64,000 nucleotides of DNA from NCBI GenBank assembly GCA_958510825.1, contig OY294051.1, positions 27,267,265 to 27,331,264 on the forward strand, given 5' to 3'. The position numbers and the translations under genes are program-made. Positions 54,640 through 64,000 of the stretch are shown here, piece by piece. The notes beneath the pieces are model-generated. The model was given only the letters and a program-made list of their open reading frames with translations. It searched no databases and had not been told where the DNA came from. This DNA comes from Brachypterus glaber. Taxonomy: Eukaryota; Arthropoda; Insecta; Coleoptera; Kateretidae. Within the stretch, counting starts at the first letter, position 1. Each line of letters starts with the position of its first letter.

Positions 54640-55305
54640 CGTAAAATGGATTTTTTATTATCAGATTCACTTTAAGCAACCTTAAAAATATACCAATTTT
54701 CACGGAAACTACCCCCCCACCACTTAGGGGGTGGAGTTAGAATTTTTTTATTATCAGATTCTCTTTCAGCAACCTTAAACCCCAATATACCAATTTTCAC
54801 AAAAACCACCCCTCACCCCACAGGGGGTGAAATTAGAAAAAAAATATTTTAAGATTCGATTTTAGCGACCTCAAAAACCCCAATATATAAATTTTCAAGA
54901 TAACTACCCCTTGCCCCTCAGGGGGTGGAGTTAGATTTTTTTTATAATCAGATTCACTTTCAGCAACCTCAAAAAGCCCAATATACCAATTTTCAAAAAA
55001 AATACCCCCCACCCTTCAGGGGGTGGAGTTAGAATTTTTTTATTATCAGATTCACTTTCAGCAACCTTAAAAACCCCAATATACCAGTTTTCACAAAAAC
55101 TACCCCTCACCCCTCAGGGGGTGAAATTAAAACAAATTTATTATCATATTCGTCGACCCCAAAAACCTCTATATACCAATTTTGAAGAAAATATTTTAAA
55201 ATATTTACCACCTCACCCCCTTGGGGGTAGAGTTAGAAAAATTTTATTATCAGATTCAATTTCAGAAACCTCAAAAACCCCTATATAACAATTTTCAAAT
55301 TTTTC
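54640..55305. repeat. Tandem array, about seven units of ~98 bp
   Basis: Units start near 54659, 54758, 54853, 54948, 55047, 55145 and 55248 with CAGATTCACTTTCAGCAACC or variants, pass through CCCCAATATACCAATTTTCA and end in CAGGGGGTGGAGTTAGA. Divergence between units indicates an older array. One unit is also present in the inverted left arm near 51920. Confidence 0.9.
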
Positions 55306-55630
55306 TAATTAAATTTATTTTTTCCCATTTGCCCCCCTTGTTGCACCCCAGTTCACCAAAAACAATCCCGAGCGAGAACTTTTGGTAAAATACCTGTATG
55401 CCAAATTTAAAGTCTCTAGCTTAAAGCGTTCTTAAGTTATCGTGCACACAAAATTTCCCGGGCAGACCGGGACTGACATTTTTTTTTTTTTGATCGAAAT
55501 TGATTTATATTGAAATAAAACGTCATAAAACGCGAAAATACGCAAAAAAAAATTTGAAAATTTTTGCACGAATACAAGGCTTTCCGAAATTGTGAAAATT
55601 TTCAAAATGGGAAAGCAAAATGATGCAAAC
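55306..55630. repeat. Right arm of the inverted pair (left arm 51590)
   Basis: Complementary to 51590-51860: AACAATCCCGAGCGAGAACT, CTCTAGCTTAAAGCGTTCTT and AACGTCATAAAACGCGAAAA are in mirrored order. It lies directly left of the intact LINE. Confidence 0.8.
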
Positions 55631-55918
55631 AAAGATTGTTGGAAATTTCCTTCCTTACAAAGTTGTTAATATGCATTTTTATCGTAAGATGCATATTTAG
55701 CGAGATAACCGCTCATCCCTTTAATCCAAGATGTCGGACAGGTCCCATAATTAATTGTCAAGAATGTGATTTCTTTATCTACTCCGCGGGGGACACTTAA
55801 CTGCGTAAAAAGTTTTAACTTGTAAATTCTTTTCATGAAAAAATCTAGAATGATTCGGCTATGTTGGCTTTTTTTGGGGGGCGTTAGGAAATGTCATTTT
55901 GTATAATGATTCCATTCT

Positions 55919-56770
55919 ATGTCTAGCCATGTTAGTTGTGTCAAACTTTTAAAAAATGTGCAACATATTAGTGACAAAGAAATAAAATGCTGTGAAGCCA
56001 CGACTGAATCATTTACTGACCTTGATTCGACCTTTTCAAGTGCCTGTGACCTAGGGGATGAAGACCCAAAAGCTGTTGAAATCAAGTATTTAAAACAACT
56101 ATTAAAGCAAAAAGACATTGCAATAAGTGATCTCCGAAATAACATCAAATGCCTAAACAGCCAAGTTGGACTTCTAAACAAAATGCTAGAAATAAATAAC
56201 CAAAACGGCAATAGCACGTCCTCTATAGGCAAACGCGCAAACCTCGAAAAATCGACTAACAGTAATCTTATTCTACAAGAAACGACACCTACACAAAGCA
56301 AGCCAAAGCCGGCCCGCAAATTAACTGAAAAAGAAGAAAATTCGTCCTCCCAAAGAAACATGACGCTAGCCACTGACGAAAACCTAACCTCAAAAATTAC
56401 AAGACGCAGTAATAATAAACAAAGTATAATAATGGGAAATGCTGAAATTGAAGATCCTGATCTTATTGGGATAAAAACAAAACCACGCAGATGGTATTAT
56501 CTATCAAAGTTAGCACCAAATTTAAGCGAAGATAAACTGAACACATACTTAAACAACAAGCTAGACATTTCTGATTTTGAATGCACAAAAATAGAGCCCA
56601 AATATGCCACAAACATAACATATAGCTCCTTTAAAGTAGGAATCAATGAAGATGATGAAGGCAAGCTACTTGATCCAAACAAATGGTCTAAGGGAGTGAC
56701 CATAGACAACTATAATTTTCGCAGCAGACACAGAAAGCCCTTTCTACGAGGAAACCAAACTAGAACTTAA
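55919..56770 (+). CDS. LINE ORF1 protein (283 aa)
   Basis: First protein of the non-LTR retrotransposon, expected to bind the element RNA. A coiled-coil-like stretch (about residues 55-95, IKYLKQLLKQKDIAISDLRN) is followed by a polar Ser/Thr/Lys linker. The C-terminal domain contains RRWYYLSKLAPNLSEDKLNT, SSFKVGI and DPNKWSKGVTI, the pattern of the RRM-like domain in ORF1 of insect CR1/Jockey-group elements. The ATG at 55919 is the first in the open frame; upstream DNA (about 55640-55918) has cysteine codons interrupted by stops that could be a decayed zinc-finger N-terminus. Its last 65 bases overlap the open part of the ORF2 frame. Confidence 0.85.
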   Translation: MSSHVSCVKLLKNVQHISDKEIKCCEATTESFTDLDSTFSSACDLGDEDPKAVEIKYLKQLLKQKDIAISDLRNNIKCLNSQVGLLNKMLEINNQNGNSTSSIGKRANLEKSTNSNLILQETTPTQSKPKPARKLTEKEENSSSQRNMTLATDENLTSKITRRSNNKQSIIMGNAEIEDPDLIGIKTKPRRWYYLSKLAPNLSEDKLNTYLNNKLDISDFECTKIEPKYATNITYSSFKVGINEDDEGKLLDPNKWSKGVTIDNYNFRSRHRKPFLRGNQTRT

Positions 56771-56780
56771 AATTGTACAG

Positions 56781-59534
56781 TTGAATGCTCAGTCAGTTCG
56801 AAATAAACAGGATGAACTAGAAATATTTCTGCAAAATCAACACAAGGTTACTGATTTTTTATGTATAACAGAAACTCATCTACTGAAAGGTGAAAATGAG
56901 TTTTTTAGTTTAAATGGATATAAAACAGTTTCCTTTTATGAAAGAAAATCTGCAACTAAAGGTGGAACTTCAATATTATGTAAAAATGAACACAGTGCAA
57001 CAACTCTAGAAGATATGGTTAACCTTACAGTTGAGTTAAATATAGAAATATCAGCCTGTTATTTTGAATCTGAAAATCTAACCATAGTTAATATCTACCG
57101 ACCACCCAATGGTGACTTTGGTATATTTATGAATCAGCTGGAGCAACTAATGTTAAAGGTTTCAAAGACAAAGTGCGACATTATTATAACTGGTGACTTC
57201 AATATACATTTTGGGTCCGATGAAGCAAATGTCCAACTATTCACAGACCTTTCAAGAACTTTTGGCTACAGTGTGGTTTTAAACCAGGCTACTAGAGGAC
57301 GAAATTGTCTTGATAATTTTTTGATAAACTTTTGTGATAGACCATACCATGCCAGTGTACTCTCAGGTGTTTCCGATCACAAAGCTATTGAGATAGACAT
57401 TGGAAAACTCAATAAAAAATATGGTGAGGATATTATTCAAAAACACAGGCCCATCACAGCCCAAGGTAAACTAAACTTTTATAATTTAATCAGCCAAACA
57501 GATTGGAAGTTCATAAATGATACAAAATTAAATCTTGAGGAAAAACATAAAAAATTTTTATCTATCATAACAAATTCACTAGAAAAATCTATTCCAGAAC
57601 GTAAAATTTCAAATAAAACTTTGTTAAATCCCTGGTTCACGGAAAGAATACAACAACTACGCGATAACTTAACTTTTTTGCAAGAATTCTATGAAACCTT
57701 TCCAGATGAAAATCTGCTGGCTGAAATTAGGGCTTTACGCGCCATCTACAGGCGTGAAATTAAAAATTCAAAAAAAGAATGTAACAAAAAATATATTAAT
57801 GATCTAGGTAACTCCCCCAAAGCTTATTGGGATATTTTAAATAAAGAGCGGGGAAAAAGCACCAAACCTCAACAGCCTACTATGAACCCAAATATATTAA
57901 ATAATTACTTTTCAACAATAGCTGATAAATTACAAAACACAGAAGTGCATACTAAAACATCTCCTCTTGAATACTTAAAAAATAAACCAAACTCAAAATT
58001 TAAGTTTCAGGAAGTTACCTACATTGAGATAAGAGATATTATAATGTCACTCAAGACAAAAAAGTCACGTGATCACTTTGGCATTTCAACAGAACTATTA
58101 AAAAGCATTTCAAACTTGATATATGTGCCACTCACGAAGCTTATAAACTTAAGCATATCTGAGGGAACATTCCCAAAAATATATAAAATAGCCAAAGTCA
58201 TCCCGGTACATAAAAAGGGTTCAACAAATGACCCAAATAATTTTCGTCCAATTTCTATACTCCCAATTCTGTCCAAGGTATATGAAACAGCTTTAAAAAA
58301 TCAAATTGCCAATTATTTTGAAAAAAATGATCTGTTTTACAAAAACCAGTTTGGTTTTAGGCCAAACAGATCAACCACCAAGGCAATAAACCTTTTAATA
58401 AAAAAAGTAGTTGAAGCCATGGAGGATGATCAGTTGGCGGCTGCAGTCATGTACGACCTACAAAAGGCATTTGACTGCATGCCATTCGATACATTATTAG
58501 ACAAATTAAAGTTCTATAACTTTGACAGATTGAGTGTGGACCTGATCAAATCCTATCTTAGTGACCGCATCCAGTATGTTTTTGCTAACGGTGTTGCCTC
58601 GGAGGATAGGGGTGTCACATACGGCGTCCCGCAGGGCTCCGTACTCGGCCCCATCTTGTTCCTGATCTATATAAATGACCTTGAACATCAGGTGGCGCTG
58701 GGTGCGGAGCTTGTGCTATTTGCTGATGACACCACTGCCCTTCTCAGGGGCGGCTCTTTTAGTGAAATTGAGATTGCTGTGTCTGAACAAGAAACTAAAC
58801 TGAACCAGTGGTTTAAAGCTAACAAGCTTCATATCAATGAAAGTAAAACAAACCGCATTGTGTTTACCCACAAAAAAATTGACGCTCTTGTTAATTATAA
58901 CTCCACAGATCCGAAGCTGCTTGGAGTTATCCTTGACTCAACCTTGAGATGGGACTCGCATGTGAGTCATGTAGCTGGAATCGCTTCAAAATATGTGTAC
59001 CTAATCAGAAAAATTAGGGATGTTATACCCTTTTCAGTACTTCTAACTGCATATAATTCATTATTTATATCGAAAATAAGCTATGGCATTACATGCTGGG
59101 GTCATACTTCCCATCTTGAGAGATTATTTAAACTACAACGTAAAATAATACGGATAATTACAAAAAGTGGCTATCGTGACGACGTTAGGCAGAAATTTAA
59201 GGATCTGAATCTGTTAACACTTCCAAGTCTATATATTCTAAGATGCGCATGCGAAGCTCATCTCGACAAGGACAACTACAGGTCTCACTCTGATATTCAT
59301 AGTTTCAACACTAGAAACAGAAATAAAATTTGTATAAATACATTAAGATTGACTTCAAGCAGGTACGGAACTAACTATTACGGACCTGTGTTTTTGAATA
59401 AACTTCCTCAGTATATGCTATTATTACCCCCGCCTAGGTTCAAAACCACACTCAAAAAAATACTACTAAATAGAGTGTATTATTCAACACGAGAATTTCT
59501 TGAGGACAATTTGCCTTCCAATGTAAATACTTAG
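56781..59534 (+). CDS. LINE ORF2: endonuclease and reverse transcriptase
   Basis: Numbered from the TTG at 56781, it has 917 uninterrupted codons. The N-terminal APE-type endonuclease has LNAQSVRNK (Asn2), TETH (Glu31), IYRPPNGD, TGDFNIH (Asp139) and SDH (198-200). Reverse transcriptase motifs are NNFRPISILP, YKNQFGFRPNRST, motif A MYDLQKAFD (Asp559), motif B GVPQGSVLGP and motif C FADDT (Asp649, Asp650). A C-terminal CR1/Jockey-type region follows, ending FLEDNLPSNVNT. All catalytic residues I can place are present, so it may be active. The frame is open upstream to 56706 but has no ATG before codon 79 (57015), which lies inside the endonuclease, so expression must use a frameshift, a non-AUG start or reinitiation. 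AATAAA follows at about 59656. Confidence 0.95.
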   Translation: MNAQSVRNKQDELEIFLQNQHKVTDFLCITETHLLKGENEFFSLNGYKTVSFYERKSATKGGTSILCKNEHSATTLEDMVNLTVELNIEISACYFESENLTIVNIYRPPNGDFGIFMNQLEQLMLKVSKTKCDIIITGDFNIHFGSDEANVQLFTDLSRTFGYSVVLNQATRGRNCLDNFLINFCDRPYHASVLSGVSDHKAIEIDIGKLNKKYGEDIIQKHRPITAQGKLNFYNLISQTDWKFINDTKLNLEEKHKKFLSIITNSLEKSIPERKISNKTLLNPWFTERIQQLRDNLTFLQEFYETFPDENLLAEIRALRAIYRREIKNSKKECNKKYINDLGNSPKAYWDILNKERGKSTKPQQPTMNPNILNNYFSTIADKLQNTEVHTKTSPLEYLKNKPNSKFKFQEVTYIEIRDIIMSLKTKKSRDHFGISTELLKSISNLIYVPLTKLINLSISEGTFPKIYKIAKVIPVHKKGSTNDPNNFRPISILPILSKVYETALKNQIANYFEKNDLFYKNQFGFRPNRSTTKAINLLIKKVVEAMEDDQLAAAVMYDLQKAFDCMPFDTLLDKLKFYNFDRLSVDLIKSYLSDRIQYVFANGVASEDRGVTYGVPQGSVLGPILFLIYINDLEHQVALGAELVLFADDTTALLRGGSFSEIEIAVSEQETKLNQWFKANKLHINESKTNRIVFTHKKIDALVNYNSTDPKLLGVILDSTLRWDSHVSHVAGIASKYVYLIRKIRDVIPFSVLLTAYNSLFISKISYGITCWGHTSHLERLFKLQRKIIRIITKSGYRDDVRQKFKDLNLLTLPSLYILRCACEAHLDKDNYRSHSDIHSFNTRNRNKICINTLRLTSSRYGTNYYGPVFLNKLPQYMLLLPPPRFKTTLKKILLNRVYYSTREFLEDNLPSNVNT

Positions 59535-59682
59535 CTTTAAATTGTTTCTTTCACTGTTATTTTAATTGTAATGTCTACAAACTGTTAACTACATGTTAAA
59601 TACTATTTTAATTAAAACTAAATGACGACTGTAAAAACTGTAAAGTTTAATGCAAAATAAACTAAAAGGTGACCTATAGCCT

Positions 59683-59881
59683 GTTTTTTCAAGCAAGATA
59701 GTAAATTAAAAATCGCACAGTAAATATTTTTACAACATGTTTGAATAGTATATGTTTGTGTATAGAATATAGTTATGTTTTATAAAATAAACTACGCAGT
59801 ATATTCGCACATCCAATATTTAAATCTGTTTTAAAAATATTCACTGTGCGATTTTTAATTTACTATCTTGCTTGATGAAAC
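59683..59881. mobile_element. 199 bp TIR MITE just after the LINE
   Basis: Opposite-orientation copy of 25366-25564, same length, ends GTTTTTTCAAGCAAG and CTTGCTTGATGAAAC. It begins within 30 bp of the LINE's AATAAA, so the LINE end and the MITE are adjacent or nested. Confidence 0.9.
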
Positions 59882-60109
59882 AGCTAATTTAAAACCACTC
59901 GATTTTTACATATCTAAGACATTTAAATGTAAATTTTTATCGCATTTAAAAGAATTTTGATTGACATTCTACAGTTCAATCAAATTTATAATCAGAATAA
60001 TTTAATCCTTCATCGTTATTTTTTTGCAAAAAAAAAAAGTCCTTCGTTTTTATAGGCATTTTATTTTATTCAGGGTGAATTCGAAATAGCTTTAAGTATA
60101 CTATAGTAT

Positions 60110-60700
60110 TCTGTGACCTACAATATATACCGGGTGTCCCAAATTTTACTTCCCGGCCAATATCTCCGTTATTTTAAAAGATAGAAACTTAATTAAAAAA
60201 AGCATATGAAATGGGATCAAAAGTACTTTTAAATCCTATACCAAAACACACCCCTCATTAACCAATGCCTTGAAACCACCCCAAACTTTTTTTTTTCAAA
60301 TAGCATAGTTTTTTTAGTGATTTTGAAAGCACTGTAAATTCTAAATTGAATGGTGTATTAAACTTTGTAATTGCCCTAAGCGGAAGTAGCCTAAAAAACT
60401 GTAAATTTTTGTTTTAAATTTTTTTATTCTTTAAAAAAAGAAGGTCCAAAAAAATATTTAAAAGTTTTGAAAAAAAAAATAATTTTTTTCCAAAAAAAAG
60501 TTTTTTTATTTTTTTATTTTACTTACTTTTTACTTACTTACCCTTAAGGTAAATACAAAGTTTGATACACCGTTAAATTCAGAATTTACAGTGCTTTTAA
60601 AATCAATAAAAAAACTATGCGGGTGCTATTTAAGAAAAAGTTGGGGTTATTCCAAAGGGGTGAGTTAATAAGAGGAGAAGTACCGTTTTCCGGGAGACTT
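60110..60700. repeat. Foldback element, about 590 bp
   Basis: ACTGTAAATTCTAAATTGAA (60330) pairs with TTCAGAATTTACAGTGCTTT (60580), and the surrounding 130 bp arms (60270-60400 with 60530-60660) pair with divergence. The left end has GGGTGTCCCAAATTTTACTT. It is non-coding. Confidence 0.7.
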
Positions 60701-63153
60701 GTAAACTATTTTATCCGCAACTATTTTAATTTAAAAATAATGTAGTTACCTTACTAATATTAGTAAAAATTCCTTATCTTACTATTAGTAAAAACCTAGG
60801 TTATTGAATTTAAATGGAGAAAACAATACTATAATATGTTGTTTTTTAGTTTTTTATGTTTACCACAAATCATTTTGCTCGAATTTTACTGAGAAAAGCA
60901 CCATCATATAAAAGTGGAGTTCTGCATATGCGTAACCCAAAAAAAACAACCCCAAAAAGTCCACAAAAAAAAAGCCACCTGGCATAGGATATTCCATTTA
61001 AAACGAAATATTTTTTTTTGATCTTTACAAACAGGTTTTAGGGGTAGGCGAAAAGGACCCCCAAGTAACACAAGTAGCTTTAAAGTGTCTCTTACTACGT
61101 ATCCGTTGTCAAATTAAAGCTAGCTTGGCTGTAACAGCTTTCTGTGAACGATATTTGAAGTAGTTTTAGCGATAGGATTTGGCCAATTTAGGAGAGTCAT
61201 TATATAGTTGCTATGAGGATTTCACGTAAGCTGGAATATCGATTTTACAAACATTCTAAAGATAGATAACAGCTATATTCTGTATTTTTTGTTGCGAACA
61301 TAAAACGATAAAAATATCTAAATTTTTTATTACAAATTTAGGGAATTCAATAATATAATATTGTCATAAGCTTTACTTTGTTCTCTGTTCACGAAATATC
61401 TTTGTTAGATAAAATAACAATGTATTATTTATTGTGATAACATATGGACTTTTACAAGTTCTTTGACACATAATTTAAGTGCGAATAAGATAATATTGTG
61501 AAAAGTGATGATGAAAACTTGCTATATTTCACGCGCTCCAAAAATAGTGAAGATTAGTTAAAATAAATTGATGTTAATAAAGTTTTTTTTTTATTTTTTA
61601 ATTTATTTTTCTTTATACACGGTCCGAAAATTTTCAATAAATGTTATTTACATGATATTATGTTTTTAACAGTAAAAGAGTTTCATAAGTTATGATTTTT
61701 TTTTAGATTTTCACCTTTTTTTACTAAGAAAGCAAAAAAATGGCGAAGTTATTACATAATTGGCATCTATTAGCCGGCTCTATAAGCTGTAGGTAAGACA
61801 AGCTTCCTGTATGAAATATATTATTTTAGGTTACAGATTTCTGTAATGAATTAGTTCCGTTATTTACCGCCGGATGGATAACTATTTTGACAATAAGAGA
61901 GACTCTAGGCAACAATGCTAGCATTAAGCGGTTTTAAAATACATTAAATTTCTATTACTTTTGATTGTTTTAAGATAGTTTTGAAGTATATAAAAAAGAA
62001 CAAAAATACCTGTGGTTTTATTTTGTACTATTTATTGGCTGCATCAAGTAGATTATAGCTATTACAGTGGATCTAAAGTGTTAAGAACAGCTTGATAAAA
62101 AATCCTAAATACAGCAAATTAAATTACCGAAATAAAGCTAAATGCTGCTTTAAAATGCGAGGTACAGCCAATTTAAGCTGTAAAATCTAAGCGTGTTACT
62201 TGGGCCATGTGGGTCTAACTAAATAGTCAGTAGAGTTAACCGCCTATAATCAATTCACTTTGATCTAACGCAATAAATTAGCAATAAATATTCACATGGC
62301 TTCTATAATTATTCAGTAAGATATATCCTAATTTCAAAATCGGTTAAATTTACAGATAAAAGGTTCATCTCAAAAGTAGTTTTTCTAAGAATGCAACAAA
62401 AAATATTAGGAGCTGAACTGCAAAAGAAGTTGAACTACAAAACTTAACATATAAAAAAAAGTTAAAAAATCGCTAACTCTATAAGTAGGGGAGACCGTTG
62501 TACCTTGATCATAGTGTACCTTGGATCACCCTTCAGTTTCTTGACAGATGCTGCGACAAAACTGTACTAAGACAATGTTTAGTCAGTAGAGTGCAAGCAA
62601 GCGGGAGAGTGGCTGTCCATATGCTGTCGTTTTCGAGTAAAATAGAAATAAAATTTTTCAGCTAAAAAATTAACAACTTTTGGTTTTACTGTTTATTTTT
62701 TTACAAGTTGACGATTGTGTTTTGTGTTTTAAATAACATTCTATCCGAATCACTGCTTATTGGTGAGTAATTTGTTATGCCATATTTCAGTATTAAACAT
62801 AACCTAGAATGTTGATAAGGTTACTTTTGGAAAAAACGCACCATCATGGACCAAATTTGCAAAACAATGTCCTGTACCACTGATCAATGATTATAGGTAG
62901 ACTTTTCTAGCTTTAAAGTTAAATGATTTAGTTAACTAATCTTGCGTAAAATGTAATTTACATACCTAATTTTTCTATTGCCTATTTATTTATTTGTTTA
63001 TTTATTATATTTATTTATTTATTTTATTTTATAGTGAATACAGGGACCTTCATTTGAAGGTAGTTTATACCTAACACTGTTTCATGTTACAACAATTTTA
63101 GATGAAATAATTATTATTATAAATCCATTTGACATTTTCCCAGGACTTTTTTT
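60701..63153. other. AT-rich stretch without recognisable gene
   Basis: A GGACCCCCAAGTAACAC block near 61055 is partly mirrored by GTGTTACTTGGGCC near 62193, a possible element of about 1.1 kb. A GTACCTTG-rich start (62510) resembles an element end. Near 62985-63030 is a TTTA simple repeat. No exon or RNA gene was seen. Confidence 0.35.
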
Positions 63154-63353
63154 NNNNNNNNNNNNNNNNNNNNNNNNNNNNNNNNNNNNNNNNNNNNNNN
63201 NNNNNNNNNNNNNNNNNNNNNNNNNNNNNNNNNNNNNNNNNNNNNNNNNNNNNNNNNNNNNNNNNNNNNNNNNNNNNNNNNNNNNNNNNNNNNNNNNNNN
63301 NNNNNNNNNNNNNNNNNNNNNNNNNNNNNNNNNNNNNNNNNNNNNNNNNNNNN
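63154..63353. other. Assembly gap (200 N)
   Basis: Exactly 200 unknown bases, the usual placeholder length. Translations across it are meaningless. Confidence 0.99.
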
Positions 63354-64000
63354 ATCTAAAAGAAAGTGTTCTGCGGTTGTAACGACAGTTACCATGGAAT
63401 TTAAGTCTATTTAAATCTTAATTCAAGAAATTTTATTATTTAAACCAAGCACTTTAAGTTTTAACCGCTTGCTTAGTAAGATACGAATTTCATTTCAATT
63501 AAGCAAAACATTTTATTCATCTACTTCGTGTACTTTTGAGCCACTTGATCTAAGTATTACGTACTTGTTTTTAGTAATAATTTTTTTATAACAGATTTAC
63601 CACACTGAAAAAAATTACGTTCTTGGCTCAAAGTAGTCAACACTCTTGGTAGTTATTATTTTGGCTTAAAAGATGTGTATCTTTAAACAAAAGTATTTAT
63701 CTTGTCCCAAGAAATGTGTCGCTTTTGAAATATTTTTAAAATTCTCTTGGACCTGGCGCATTTGAGGCAGAAACATTTGTCTTGTTTTAAGATTGTTCAA
63801 TATTAAATAATTTTAAATACTTTGGCGCAAGATTTTTTCTTTTGAGACAAGACCACTTGCATTTCATAGAAGATCAAAGAATTTTAAGTTAAAGAATCAG
63901 AAAAATCTTGGCAAGTGAATTATATTTTCACGTTAAGAGAAGGCGCTTTTGGACGTATTCAAGAGTGCGAAGCATTTGGCCTAATTTCATATGCCATTAC
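63354..64000. repeat. Repeat-like sequence to the window end
   Basis: From about 63602 (CACTGAAAAAAATTACGTTC) the sequence repeats TCTTGG and CTTTTGA words in a loose pattern, as in the ends of insect TIR elements. No coding region seen. Confidence 0.35.

Noticed and set aside
55894..56373. 159-codon minus-strand frame
   Set aside because: Antisense shadow of LINE ORF1.
63117..63395. Frames spanning the N run
   Set aside because: They consist almost entirely of unknown residues over the assembly gap.

Overview
This looks like AT-rich, intron-containing nuclear DNA from an insect, possibly a beetle (a low-confidence guess). The signs are GT-AG introns, animal orthologues, CR1/Jockey-group non-LTR retrotransposons, a Tc1-like transposon, and many TIR and foldback elements. 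A run of 200 N (63154-63353) marks an assembly gap. Nothing prokaryotic is visible: no operons, CRISPR array or rRNA.

Host genes are confined to the first ~29 kb. (1) On the minus strand, three 5' exons (1439 down to 227) encode the first 99 residues of an L-xylulose reductase/carbonyl-reductase-like short-chain dehydrogenase; the rest lies left of the window. (2) Diverging from it on the plus strand is a GANP/MCM3AP/Xmas orthologue (SAC3-domain mRNA export scaffold). I assemble it from five phase-compatible exons (1870-1900, 6442-6562, 7540-7753, 8978-9163, 12804-16853) into a 1533-residue protein. (3) On the minus strand, CHCHD2 (twin CX9C mitochondrial protein) is assembled from four exons between 27721 and 23026 into 148 residues; other candidate first exons lie at 28299 and 28959. 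A small lysine/glutamate-rich helical protein (35445-35119, minus) has two broken tandem copies beside it.

Almost everything else is mobile or repeated DNA, often nested. It includes a CR1/Jockey-group retrotransposon with two open reading frames (55919-59534), a LINE remnant with a 7 x 196 bp internal tandem array (19726-21800), other LINE fragments, and a frameshifted Tc1-like DD34E transposon. There are MITEs with clear target-site duplications: TTAA for piggyBac type, TA for mariner type, 8 bp for hAT type. There are also long perfect hairpins and several minisatellites. One hairpin (26423-26657), inserted in a hAT-type MITE, carries two inverted hammerhead-ribozyme-like cores and resembles a Penelope-type terminal region.

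Host genes and repeats touch in several places. The proposed Xmas start exon lies between inverted repeats, a MITE abuts an Xmas splice donor, and CHCHD2 introns hold several dated nested insertions. From about 29 to 64 kb I see no conserved host gene.
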